Notes: generated by a model not told the origin, from the sequence alone. Shown: positions 31,607 to 41,661, counted from the first letter of the stretch. The stretch: DNA of 58,497 nt from Rikenellaceae bacterium (GCA_015059875.1 SUZQ01000005.1:1-58497), one strand, 5' to 3'. Translations and numbers: made by a program.

Positions 31607-33814
31607 ATGAAAAAACTACTACTAACTCTTATCGTAGTGCCATTTTTGTTCGCCTGCTCAGAGCAGGTTGTGCTTGATAATGGTTTGTTGCGTTTGACTT
31701 TTGACCGCGAAACAGCAAATCTCCTCTCAATGACCGACCTCGAAACGGGTTACGAATATCTCGACACCTCTGCCGAGCCACAGCGATTGTGGAGCATTGT
31801 TCCGCTTGCTGAGGGGGATGAAATCGTAGAGCCTACAAAGGTTAAGGTGCGAAAACTCTCTCGCCACGAGGCGCAGCTATCGTGGAGCGACGACGGAGCA
31901 TTCTCGCTTGTTGCGCGCGTTCGACTCGACAAGGAGAAGCCGCTTTCGTATTGGTCTGTTGAGATGAGCGACTACGACGGCTCGAAGGTTAAGGAGTTGT
32001 ATTTCCCTTATCTCACTAACATTAAGGAGTTTACAAACGAAGAATTGGCTCTGTCGAATTGGACAGGTCGCCTCTACAAGAATCTCCGCAAGACGCGTAA
32101 ATCGGTGGGTAAAATCCACCAAAATCGCCCTACAATGCAGCTCACAGCCCTCTATGGCGAGGAGCCAAGCGGACTCTACATCGCAACAAACGACACGCTC
32201 TCCTACGGCAAGGGGTATACCATCGATTTCCGCGGGAATTTGACCGACTACAAGATGATTAACATCCTCGAAATGGGTGCCGACAAGAGCTACTATAAGC
32301 CTACTTACGAATTTATCCTCGGAACGCTGCACGGCGATTGGTACGATGCCGCGCAGATATACCGCGAGTGGGCTTTGCAGCAACATTGGAACAAGAACAA
32401 CCGCCTTCACAGCGGCAAGATGAATAGGTGGTTGCCAGAGACCGATATTTGGGTTTGGAATCGAGGTCGCTCGTCGAATGTATTGACCGAGGCTGCCGAT
32501 TTGAAGGAGTACCTCGGCGACTACAATGTGAGCGTACTGTGGCATTGGTGGCACAATGGCCCATACGATGACGCATTCCCAGAGTACCTCCCACCACGCG
32601 AGGGGCGCGAGAGTTTCGTAAAGGCGGTTGCCAAGGCGAAGTCGAAGGGTATAAATATGACTCCGTACATGAACTCGATTCAGTGGGGCGAGTCGCGCAA
32701 GTCGTGGAAGGAGCAGAATATCGAGCAGTATGTTGCCCGCAAGGCCGACGGCTCGACACACGCCCACGCCTATAATAAGTTCTCAGGCAACTTTATTACG
32801 CCAATGTGTATGTCGCAAGAGTTCTGGCACGAGAAGTACTCCGACCTCTGCGACACGGTGGTAAATGACTACGGCTGCACGGGCGTTTATATGGATCAGG
32901 CGTGTCTGCACTATTGGTGCTACAACCCTAACCACGGTCACTCGGTGGGCGGTGGAAACTATTGGGTTAAGGGCTATTTGAAGTTGGTGGAGCGCGTCCG
33001 CGAAAAGACTCCTGACACCAACCCAATCCTCACGGGCGAGGGCTCTGGCGAGGATTGGATGGCGCACCTCGACGGTTTCCTAACTCTTGAGAGTAGCCGT
33101 GAGCGTATGAGTGGAATCTCAAACTCGTCGGTAATTCCGCTATTCAATGCTGTATATCACGAAAATGCTATCACCTTTGGTAACTTCGGAGGTTTTACCT
33201 ATCCGCCTTACGACGAGTTCTGGCCAAAGGAGTTCCGCGCACCAAACACCGAAAAGCTACTCCCAGCAACATACAACAAGCAGTTGCGTTTGGAGCAGGC
33301 TCGCACCTTTGTTTGGGGTATTCAGCCTATGATTGTAAACTACCACGCCTTTGCGCGCAAGGCTCGACCTGTCGAGATGCGATTCATTAAGGAGTTGGTC
33401 GCAAAGCGCAAGGAGTATAAGGAGTATTTGCAGTATGGCAAGATGATGCGTGCGCCAAAGTTTGCGAACGACTACGCCGAGGAGATTGATATCGCGCAGA
33501 TGTCCACCTACGGCTACAAAACCAAGGGTACAAACCTCTTCCCTCACAAGAAGGTTGTTCCGATGCTCTACTCGTCGGCTTGGCGCAACGACAAGGGCGA
33601 TATTCTGCTCACATTCGTAAATATCGACGAAGAGGCAAAGGATATGTCATTCAGCATCAACCCTACCGAGCTTGGTTTGGCTAAGGAGGGCAAGATGCTC
33701 GTAAATGGCAAGGAGGTGCAGGAGTGGCCTACCGAGGGCAACGAGTGGACAAAGAGACTCCCTATCGAGGGTTGTTCGACGATTACGATTGAACTTTTTA
33801 ATAATAACAATTAA
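31607..33814 (+). CDS. Lipoprotein, tandem paralog of the preceding glycoside hydrolase-like protein
   Basis: Lipobox LFAC; high identity along most of its length to 29396..31600; CTGVYMDQACLH, NPILTGEGSGEDWMAHLDG. Confidence 0.6.
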   Translation: MKKLLLTLIVVPFLFACSEQVVLDNGLLRLTFDRETANLLSMTDLETGYEYLDTSAEPQRLWSIVPLAEGDEIVEPTKVKVRKLSRHEAQLSWSDDGAFSLVARVRLDKEKPLSYWSVEMSDYDGSKVKELYFPYLTNIKEFTNEELALSNWTGRLYKNLRKTRKSVGKIHQNRPTMQLTALYGEEPSGLYIATNDTLSYGKGYTIDFRGNLTDYKMINILEMGADKSYYKPTYEFILGTLHGDWYDAAQIYREWALQQHWNKNNRLHSGKMNRWLPETDIWVWNRGRSSNVLTEAADLKEYLGDYNVSVLWHWWHNGPYDDAFPEYLPPREGRESFVKAVAKAKSKGINMTPYMNSIQWGESRKSWKEQNIEQYVARKADGSTHAHAYNKFSGNFITPMCMSQEFWHEKYSDLCDTVVNDYGCTGVYMDQACLHYWCYNPNHGHSVGGGNYWVKGYLKLVERVREKTPDTNPILTGEGSGEDWMAHLDGFLTLESSRERMSGISNSSVIPLFNAVYHENAITFGNFGGFTYPPYDEFWPKEFRAPNTEKLLPATYNKQLRLEQARTFVWGIQPMIVNYHAFARKARPVEMRFIKELVAKRKEYKEYLQYGKMMRAPKFANDYAEEIDIAQMSTYGYKTKGTNLFPHKKVVPMLYSSAWRNDKGDILLTFVNIDEEAKDMSFSINPTELGLAKEGKMLVNGKEVQEWPTEGNEWTKRLPIEGCSTITIELFNNNN

Positions 33815-33826
33815 ATACATATTGCT

Positions 33827-34648
33827 ATGAGCTATATAAAAATTACGGAGCAACCATCGCTCTACAACGATTTGGAGAAGATGTCACCATTGGAGATTCT
33901 CACCTGCATAAACAAGGAGGATCACAAAGTTGCCGATGCGGTGCAGGAGGTAATCCCTGCAATTGAGAAGTTGGTAGTGGGTGCAACAGAGAGAATGAAA
34001 CAAGGAGGCCGCCTCTTCTATATGGGTTCGGGAACGAGTGGCCGTGTGGGAATTGTTGATGCGTCGGAGATTCCGCCAACATACGGTATGCCCGCATCGT
34101 TGGTTGTAGGTATTATCGCAGGTGGCGACTCGGCTATTCGCCGCGCTATCGAGGGTGCTGAGGATGATGCCGAGCAGGGCTGGAAAGATTTAGAGGCGTT
34201 CAATGTGACCGAGAAAGATACCCTTGTAGGTGTTGCTGCATCGGGTACTACGCCTTATGTTATCGGAGCTATCAAGGAGGCTCGCAAGCGCGGACTTTTG
34301 ACCGCTTGTATCACCTCAAACCCTGGCTCGCCCGTTACGGAGGTTGCCGAGATTCCTATCACTCCTGTTGTAGGCCCAGAGTTTGTGACAGGCTCGTCGC
34401 GTATGAAGTCGGGAACATCGCAGAAACTTATCTGCAATATGATTACCACCTCAATTATGATTGGTCTTGGTCGCGTGCGTGGCAATAAGATGGTAAATAT
34501 GCAGCTCTCGAATCAGAAGTTGGTTGACAGAGGCACACGAATGTTGGTCGAGGAGTTGGGCTTGCCATACGAGGAGGCAAAGCAGCTGCTGTTGGTACAC
34601 GGCGAGGTACAACGCGCCATCAACGCCTACCGCGAGGCAAAGAGATAG
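33827..34648 (+). CDS. murQ: N-acetylmuramic acid 6-phosphate etherase
   Basis: GGRLFYMGSGTSGRVGIVDASEIPPTYG; GSSRMKSGTSQKLICNMITT. Confidence 0.96.
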   Translation: MSYIKITEQPSLYNDLEKMSPLEILTCINKEDHKVADAVQEVIPAIEKLVVGATERMKQGGRLFYMGSGTSGRVGIVDASEIPPTYGMPASLVVGIIAGGDSAIRRAIEGAEDDAEQGWKDLEAFNVTEKDTLVGVAASGTTPYVIGAIKEARKRGLLTACITSNPGSPVTEVAEIPITPVVGPEFVTGSSRMKSGTSQKLICNMITTSIMIGLGRVRGNKMVNMQLSNQKLVDRGTRMLVEELGLPYEEAKQLLLVHGEVQRAINAYREAKR

Positions 34649-34675
34649 GGAGGATAGTAGAGAATACTCTATTTG

Positions 34676-34716
34676 AGGTAATGGTGCAAAGAGTGTCGCT
34701 TTTTGCACCATTACCT
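34676..34716 (+). terminator. Perfect 15-bp inverted repeat downstream of murQ
   Basis: AGGTAATGGTGCAAA / TTTGCACCATTACCT, 11-nt loop. Confidence 0.5.
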
Positions 34717-34913
34717 TGTCGCATAAACAGCCCCCCCCCTCAAAATTTTCACACTTCAACTCACTATTGGCAATCGGTGGATAGCAACGCCGATTGCTTT
34801 TTTGTATCTTTACACCCAAATTTAGTATCCTATATTCTCAAAATTCCATATAGCAATAAGCATCACTGTACGGCTTTTGTGTGTATCTTTGCAAAACGAA
34901 AGTTGAAACGCCA

Positions 34914-35804
34914 ATGAAAACACTGAGTAAAAGCGCAATTATAGGCTATCCTGCTGGCATAATCACAGGTATAACATACGGACTCAATCCGCTATTTGCC
35001 GTGCCGTTGATGAACAAAGGTGCTGCCATAGAGTCGATACTCTTCTTTCGATACTCATTTGCCGTTATTCTGCTCGGTGCATTCCTTTGGCTTACCAAAC
35101 AGAGCTTCAAGATTACCGCAAAGCAGGCGGGCGTGTTGCTTGTGCTTGGTCTGCTATACACATCGAGCAGTCTATTCCTTTTCGAGGCGTACAACTACAT
35201 CGCATCGGGATTGGCGACTACGCTGATATTTCTCTACCCCGTGCTGGTGGCGATTATTATGGTCTTTTTGCGTGTCGTGCCCTCGTGGCCCGTATGGCTT
35301 GCCATTGCTGCGACATTTGGTGGCGTAATAATTATGACACAGGGCAGTGGTGGCGAGACGATAAACCCTATTGGCGTTCTGTTGTCGCTCGGCTCGGCAT
35401 TGGTCTACGCACTCTTTATTGTCATCATCAACCGCAGCAAGGCTATCACTGAGATATCGAATACGCTACTGACATTCTATGCCCTCACGGTAGGTGCAGT
35501 GGTATTCTTGGGTAAGATTACCTTATCGGATACCGCACTTACTGCGGGCATAACGACAAGTGGCGATTGGCTTAACTTGGTGGGTTTGGCTCTGCTGCCA
35601 ACAATTGTTTCGACAGCCACTCTCGCCATAGCAACGCGCAATATCGGTGCAACAAAGGCCTCAGTGCTGGGCGTTTTTGAGCCTATTACCGCCATTCTTG
35701 TCGGCACATTGATGTTCGGCGAACCTCTCACCACCAACATCGTGGTCGGCATAGGCATCGCCATTGTAGCTGTAACATTTATGATTTCGGTAACAAAACG
35801 ATAG
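34914..35804 (+). CDS. DMT/EamA family transporter
   Basis: Ten-TM protein with GLLYTSSSLFLFEAYNYIASGLATTLIFLYPVLVAIIM. Confidence 0.9.
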   Translation: MKTLSKSAIIGYPAGIITGITYGLNPLFAVPLMNKGAAIESILFFRYSFAVILLGAFLWLTKQSFKITAKQAGVLLVLGLLYTSSSLFLFEAYNYIASGLATTLIFLYPVLVAIIMVFLRVVPSWPVWLAIAATFGGVIIMTQGSGGETINPIGVLLSLGSALVYALFIVIINRSKAITEISNTLLTFYALTVGAVVFLGKITLSDTALTAGITTSGDWLNLVGLALLPTIVSTATLAIATRNIGATKASVLGVFEPITAILVGTLMFGEPLTTNIVVGIGIAIVAVTFMISVTKR

Positions 35805-35999
35805 AGCCGCTATCAAGGTACGAATCTGTTTATCCGTGTGCGCTACCGCTTTGGGAAGTTGGGCTTTATCGTTATGACAATCTTTGCCAAGTTGTCCCCT
35901 TCGTCAATATCTGTAAGCCTATCTTCGGCTTGTCGATCAACTCGAACTTGCCAGGGGATATGTAGGTGTAGGCGAGAATAGTAATCTTTTCAAGAGAAA

Positions 36000-36998
36000 T
36001 TAATTTTTTTGTTTTTTAGTTTTTACACACATCATTGTTGCCAACATTTTTTCTCCCTTGGCTGTAAGCGCCCATATTTCTCCATTGAACGTTGGCGAAG
36101 ATTTTATTACACCATAGCAAATAAACTGATATCCAATTGTAGCAACATCCTCTGCTTCCGGTGTAATATTATGATATTTGCGAGAATCTAAATCTCGTAA
36201 TATTCCCTCAATAATATTAACACTATTTCCCAAAAAGTCTTGTTGTTCTTTAATATATACGCCAATACGTTTAAACCATTCTTGCCATGATAAATTTATA
36301 GGAGATAACTGACTCTTGTGTCGCTTTGACAAATATGGGTTATCAACTTGCTTGACCCGAACCGAAAATTCTTCATCCCAGTCTGCTATATCTTTAGGCA
36401 ACAATATATCCCCTTCATTTTTTCTCTTATATTCGCGCAGTTTATCAACCTCTTTCCTCAAATCATTTAACTCTTGCAATGATTCAGCATTGGTTTGAAC
36501 ACTTGCTCGCACCCATCCTTCCGCAGGATATGTTCTGATGGTTTTAGTTAAACTAACCGCGACTTTACCATTTAAGTCATCAGCGTTTTCCCAAAATTGC
36601 ACCAATCGTCCTGATGAAACTTTTGCTCTAAATGCTTCTAAAAGTTCTCTTTTTCTCGTGTCTGTTTCCGAATTTTTTAGGGACAATTTGCTTATATCTT
36701 TATGCAGAAAAGCCATAACTGGAATTCCTTTTGCCACAGCGTAGTCATACTCCTTTTCAGTATAACTAATACCATCGTTATCAATGGAACCATATTTACC
36801 ACCAATAATCAATACATAATAATCACAATCATCAATTACTCTTTTAATAAAATCTAATTGTGCTGCATCTATTGCTGGAAATAGTTCCATACCTGCAGGT
36901 ATACAATCTAATGACATTATGGTCTGTATAACCTTACTTCTTTCCTCTTGAAGGTCGGAATAAGTTGAACTGATAAATACTTGATATCTTTTATCCAT
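36000..36998 (-). CDS. DUF4062 domain protein (TIR-like effector family)
   Basis: [55 protein letters not shown]. Confidence 0.88.
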   Translation of the reverse strand: MDKRYQVFISSTYSDLQEERSKVIQTIMSLDCIPAGMELFPAIDAAQLDFIKRVIDDCDYYVLIIGGKYGSIDNDGISYTEKEYDYAVAKGIPVMAFLHKDISKLSLKNSETDTRKRELLEAFRAKVSSGRLVQFWENADDLNGKVAVSLTKTIRTYPAEGWVRASVQTNAESLQELNDLRKEVDKLREYKRKNEGDILLPKDIADWDEEFSVRVKQVDNPYLSKRHKSQLSPINLSWQEWFKRIGVYIKEQQDFLGNSVNIIEGILRDLDSRKYHNITPEAEDVATIGYQFICYGVIKSSPTFNGEIWALTAKGEKMLATMMCVKTKKQKN

Positions 36999-37071
36999 TA
37001 GTTTCTATTCTATATTTTCGTTTGAGTATTGTACTTTTGTAATACTAGCAAATTAGTAATTGTGCTATAAT

Positions 37072-37962
37072 TTAACAATTACCTTTTGCTAAATTGCAAT
37101 CACTACATAATACTTGCAAATTTTCAAGAGTGGTTTCACCACCTTTTGACCAAGGAATAATATGGTCAAAGTGTATATTGTGCAAACCATCATTGCACTC
37201 TATTCCACACAGCCTACATCTATTGCCATCACGCATTAGCACTTGAACCTTTAATCTACTGCTTGGTTCTCGTGGTGTTTTGTGTTTTTTTGATATTGTG
37301 TTAGTATTAGATGATTTAACACCATCTTTTGGGGATAGGTATTCTTTTGTGATTTCCTCGTATACAACCTCTCCATTTATATACTTTACAAACTCCTCTA
37401 AGGCTTTTCGCCACCCTCCAAATCTACGCGTAAAGGTACATAAATGGTACTTTGATATTCCTCTCTTCATATCATCTGTTGTCGGTTGCTTTCCTAAGAT
37501 TATCCAAATGCGCTCTATTTCGTTTAGTAGATCAATGTCTGATATGTTTGTTTTAAAACCTGTCGTTTTTAGTCCTGCTTTTTGAAGAAATTCTTCCCAA
37601 CTACCAAATCTATTGGTAATAGTCCATAGAGAAACTATACCCATATCTGCATACTGAGAAGAGGTTATTGTTTCTGCTTTCAATACATCTGCTATTCGTT
37701 TTACATCATCTATCAAATCTGTATCGGAAATGCGCTTCATCTCTTTCTCGTTTCTAGTTGTTCGAAGGCCTGCTTTTGATAGCGCATTTAACCATGACCC
37801 AAAATATTTAGCAAAGGTCGCATCATTGTGTTTGCCACCAAACTTTTTATATTTTGAAATCGACAAGTATTGATCTCCAATTAGAGAGGATACTTTTCTG
37901 AGATCATCTAATAACGCATCTTCCGATACAGAGTAAGCATATTGGTTTAAAACAAATTTCAT
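37072..37962 (-). CDS. HNH endonuclease with three homing-endonuclease-associated repeats
   Basis: C-terminal C..C...HFDHIIPWSKGGETTLENLQVLCSDCN; three repeats ending RFGSWEEFLQKAGL-like. Confidence 0.88.
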   Translation of the reverse strand: MKFVLNQYAYSVSEDALLDDLRKVSSLIGDQYLSISKYKKFGGKHNDATFAKYFGSWLNALSKAGLRTTRNEKEMKRISDTDLIDDVKRIADVLKAETITSSQYADMGIVSLWTITNRFGSWEEFLQKAGLKTTGFKTNISDIDLLNEIERIWIILGKQPTTDDMKRGISKYHLCTFTRRFGGWRKALEEFVKYINGEVVYEEITKEYLSPKDGVKSSNTNTISKKHKTPREPSSRLKVQVLMRDGNRCRLCGIECNDGLHNIHFDHIIPWSKGGETTLENLQVLCSDCNLAKGNC

Positions 37963-38123
37963 AGTAGTATGATATTGAATCTCTCACAAAGTTAAACATT
38001 ATTTCAATACAAAGAGTGGAGATTCATCAAAAATCCTCCTCATAATCATCGTAGTCGTATGACGAATCATAGTCGCGAGTGTTGTTGTGCGAGGAATCCA
38101 ATCCCTTTATATCTGATATCATT

Positions 38124-38276
38124 ATGAGAAGAGATACGGTTTCTCATAAAGAGACTATTACACTAAAGGAAGAATTGTTTGATTCTGAAGGATATATAAA
38201 GTCTATTAAAAATAACGAGCTAGATCTAGTATTGATATTTTCGAGAGAAGCGATAGACGATGGATTACCATTCTAA
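38124..38276 (+). CDS. Small protein ending in an SSB-like C-terminal tail (DDGLPF)
   Basis: MRRDTVSHKETITLKEELFDSEGYIKSIKNNELDLVLIFSREAIDDGLPF followed 9 bp later by a canonical terminator. Confidence 0.5.
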   Translation: MRRDTVSHKETITLKEELFDSEGYIKSIKNNELDLVLIFSREAIDDGLPF

Positions 38277-38285
38277 CTTTTTACG

Positions 38286-38310
38286 GCAGAGCTCTATGCT
38301 CTGCTTTTTT
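38286..38310 (+). terminator. Rho-independent terminator
   Basis: GCAGAGC-TCTAT-GCTCTGC followed by T6. Confidence 0.85.
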
Positions 38311-38391
38311 TATAAAAGAAAAATCCGAATTGCTGCGATTTGTCTTGGATTGCAGAATGCTCTAAACATTTCCGACAACAGTTCTATTTAC

Positions 38392-38441
38392 AACTATTAT
38401 GGAACAAATATGGTGATAATAGTTTAATTTGCAACTATTAT
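38392..38441. repeat. Three AACTATTAT motifs (two direct, one inverted)
   Basis: AACTATTAT at 38392 and 38433, inverted ATAATAGTT at 38416. Confidence 0.6.
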
Positions 38442-38624
38442 GCAGTAATAATTTATTAAGGCGCAGCTCCGGAATTTCGGTTGAGGGTGAAATAGGGCGA
38501 AGAAATATTGCGTAACGATGATAAACAGTAATAAATGGTTTAATCACCAAGAACAAAAAAAAGCACTCAAAGTGAGCACCTTTTGGCAAAATGATTTATC
38601 ATCGTTTGTTATTGGTGTGCAAAT

Positions 38625-38642
38625 TTACTTGCCGACGCAGTG
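38625..38642. repeat. Attachment-site-like repeat (site A)
   Basis: TTACTTGCCGACGCAGTG, 15/18 identical to site B at 51974 in the same orientation, with further homology in the flank. Confidence 0.55.
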
Positions 38643-38981
38643 TAAAAATAGCATTGATAATCAATGAGTTGCAAACTTCGAGCCGAAATAGGGTCGATAA
38701 TTGTGCCATTCTATTACAGTAAATGCACACTTCTCTGATTTTCTGCTCGGAGCCCTAATCCAAGTACAAAGATAATAAAATTTCATAGAAAATTGTGTTA
38801 AATGGTGTATAAATAAAGATTCCCTATTTGAGGCATTTTTGCTCACTAGGGTATAAATTTTACTTTTTATTTTGGAAAGTGTAGACAGCTTTTCAAAGTG
38901 CCATTTTGACTATGTTCATTATCACAAAAACACAAGTTAAAATGCCACAAAAAAGCAAGACGACATAATGGTTAATAGGAT

Positions 38982-39017
38982 AAAAAAACTCGTGAGGAAC
39001 ACTCACGAGTTTTTTTT
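38982..39017. terminator. Bidirectional terminator downstream of the dGTPase gene
   Basis: AAAAAAACTCGTGAG-GAACA-CTCACGAGTTTTTTT. Confidence 0.88.
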
Positions 39018-39223
39018 GGTGATTTATAAATATCCTGGTTAGTTACAACTTCTAAGGTGTATAATGATTTTTGTACGATATTTGTCGCATTTTATAATAT
39101 ATGTTTTAAAAAGTAATCCCTACGGTTGATGGCGATAAATATTTCCTTTTATAACATAAGTTAGTGTTATTATAAATCTCAATTGCTTATATGTCGGTTT
39201 GTCCTCATATACGCAAATGAAAA

Positions 39224-40510
39224 TTAAAATTTAGTGCCATATAGCCTATCGTATTCATCATATGCAAATCGATCTGTCATTCCTCCAATATAATCTATTA
39301 TGCATCTATGCAATATAGCTTTATTATCTTCTACATAATCGTTAAATATAGCCCGCTGGAAGGAGATGTCTATATGTTCGCAGAATGAAGCTATCGCTGT
39401 GTCTGGCAATTGACTTGGATTATTTGAGAAAGCACTATATAATTTGCGAATTATGTACCCTCCTTTTCCATCCATAGCTTGAGCTGAATATGACGATAGC
39501 ACTGATGTTTTCAAAAACTTTTGGAATGAGTTATCAATCTGAGTCAATTCATCTGAGAAAGAAACAACTTTTTCATAAACATCTTCTGGTATGGTTGATT
39601 TTACACGCGCAAAGTCTTCTTGTGAATTAATGTTGTAGTTTTGACCTAATGTGCGAAGATTTTCTCTAGTTTGAATGATTGCATTTACTACATAAATATT
39701 AACCATTAAACGCGAGTACACAGAGGCAAAAACCGAATCAGACATAGAATCAATATCGTCTTGTAACTTTTTAAATGTTTTTTTGTCTGCAGCGTTAAAT
39801 AATCCCTTGAATTTATCTAACTCATCAATAATATTTTGTCTTGTTAAAATTCCATACTGAAGGCTATCCTCTATATCATGGTGTCTTTGAGCGATTTCAT
39901 CAGCTAATGCAACAATAAAACCTTCAAAAGACCAGTAATTCTTAATTGAATTAAGGTAGTCATCATATATAGGATTTTCTGTTTCAATGTTTTCTTCATT
40001 AATTACATTACCATACTGATCTAGTAATCGTTTGATAGAAGAATGGTGAGCTATTCCCCACAACACATATTTAGTTAGGTTCAAACCCTTGATATCTGGA
40101 TAATCTGCACCTTGTTCTAATTCACAGAGTAAGCGTAAAGCTTGAAGATTATGTTTAAATCCTTTCTTTTTGGGAGGCGTATCATTGTCTTTTTCCAAAA
40201 TATCTCGCAAAGTTCTTTCTCCTATATGACCGAACGGGGTATGACCGACATCGTGCCCCAAAGCGATAGCCTCGACTAGTTCAATATTCTGGCCCAATGC
40301 AATCGCTATGGTTTTTGCAATTTGGTTTACTTCTAATGTGTGCGTTATTCGAGTGCGTATGTAGTCATTATTTTGCAGCATAAACACTTGTGTCTTTCCT
40401 CGCAGTCTTAAGAAAGACTTTGAGTATAGTATTCTGTCTCTATCTTTAGAAAATTCACCACGATATTTTTGATGAATCTCTGGTCTCACCCAACGCAGAT
40501 TTGCGTCCAT
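39224..40510 (-). CDS. dgt: dGTPase / HD-domain deoxynucleotide triphosphohydrolase
   Basis: RDRILYSKSFLRLRGKTQVF, RTRITHTLEVNQIAKTIA, EAIALGHDVGHTPFGHIGE. Confidence 0.92.
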   Translation of the reverse strand: MDANLRWVRPEIHQKYRGEFSKDRDRILYSKSFLRLRGKTQVFMLQNNDYIRTRITHTLEVNQIAKTIAIALGQNIELVEAIALGHDVGHTPFGHIGERTLRDILEKDNDTPPKKKGFKHNLQALRLLCELEQGADYPDIKGLNLTKYVLWGIAHHSSIKRLLDQYGNVINEENIETENPIYDDYLNSIKNYWSFEGFIVALADEIAQRHHDIEDSLQYGILTRQNIIDELDKFKGLFNAADKKTFKKLQDDIDSMSDSVFASVYSRLMVNIYVVNAIIQTRENLRTLGQNYNINSQEDFARVKSTIPEDVYEKVVSFSDELTQIDNSFQKFLKTSVLSSYSAQAMDGKGGYIIRKLYSAFSNNPSQLPDTAIASFCEHIDISFQRAIFNDYVEDNKAILHRCIIDYIGGMTDRFAYDEYDRLYGTKF

Positions 40511-40691
40511 ATGTAAATTTTTAGTAGGGGTGAAAAAATAATTACAGTTAAAAGCCATAATAAAACTATTTTATTGTCAATTAAAGATTTACAGGTAGAT
40601 AGTTGCCTCTCGAATACAACACATTTATGACCTTGAGTCTGTCTATGATTGATTCATTATACACTCTATAAGTGACAAAATTGAAATTTTG

Positions 40692-41567
40692 TTACTCTTC
40701 CTGTTCGTAATAATACGAATAGTCAATACCCTTCATAAAGGTCTCTCGGTCGTTGATTTTGTCGGTCAAAGCAGACTGCAAAAGCCGCATGATATCCGAC
40801 GAGTCGGCTACACTTTTTTGCATTGCATTCAAGTAGTCGTTCTTGTCAATCTTACTCCAATCAACGCATTTCTGCAACTGCTTTTTGAGGATCAAATCAA
40901 GCCAGATACGAGTCGCACGACCATTGCCCTCACGGAACGGGTGAGCGATGTTCATCTCGACATATTTATCGGCAATCTCCTCAAAAGTTGTTTCGGGCAT
41001 ATGCTCGATTGTCGATAGCGTCTGCGGAAGGAATTGCGCCATCGCAAACTGAAAACCACCCTTGGCGATATTGACTGTACGAATCTGACCGGCAAAATCA
41101 TACAAACCACCAAATAGGTAAGCGTGAATCTGCTGCAAACCTTTGACAGTACCGACCTCGATATTGTCGATTAGGCTACTCTCGAAGAGGGCATACGCCT
41201 TCGACTTGCTCTTACCGTCAATCGTCTCATCGCTATTGGTAAACCACTCGACAAAACGCATCGCACGGACGTTTGGAAAACTCTTTGCGAGGAGCAGAAC
41301 GCCATCGTAATCGAGGACATCAGCGAGTCGTCGCTTACCATCGGGCGCAAGTAATTTCAACTGGTTAGTGCCACTAACCACTTCACTATTCTCGCCTTTG
41401 AGCTTTGTTTTGAGATATTTCCAGTAATTGCGGTTTTTCTGGTAGTCGTCTTGGCCGTTCAGCACTCCGACGATATCGAGCACAGAGAACCACCATTTGG
41501 AATTCTCCTCATCCCAAACAGCTCGCACCTCACGGTCATTATAAAATCGAATGGATATTTTTGACAT
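40692..41567 (-). CDS. Fic-domain protein with N-terminal Bro-N-like domain
   Basis: Bro-N-like [24 protein letters not shown]; Fic motif [12 protein letters not shown]. Confidence 0.88.
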   Translation of the reverse strand: MSKISIRFYNDREVRAVWDEENSKWWFSVLDIVGVLNGQDDYQKNRNYWKYLKTKLKGENSEVVSGTNQLKLLAPDGKRRLADVLDYDGVLLLAKSFPNVRAMRFVEWFTNSDETIDGKSKSKAYALFESSLIDNIEVGTVKGLQQIHAYLFGGLYDFAGQIRTVNIAKGGFQFAMAQFLPQTLSTIEHMPETTFEEIADKYVEMNIAHPFREGNGRATRIWLDLILKKQLQKCVDWSKIDKNDYLNAMQKSVADSSDIMRLLQSALTDKINDRETFMKGIDYSYYYEQEE

Positions 41568-41661
41568 AACTTAATAAGATTCAATAATTAATTATACAAT
41601 ACTGTTAGCATTAGTAAATATACGGTTGCTATTTTGCCAATGTAAAAAAAAGTGCAGCGGA

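Noticed and set aside
38027-38103. Minus-strand remnant ...GLDSSHNNTRDYDSSYDYDDYEEDF-stop
   Set aside because: Probably the C-terminal tail of a lost gene, but too short to assign a family or call as a feature.
38362-38589. 75-aa minus ORF in the AT-rich gap
   Set aside because: No motif and lies over the repeat-rich non-coding region near site A; treated as spurious.
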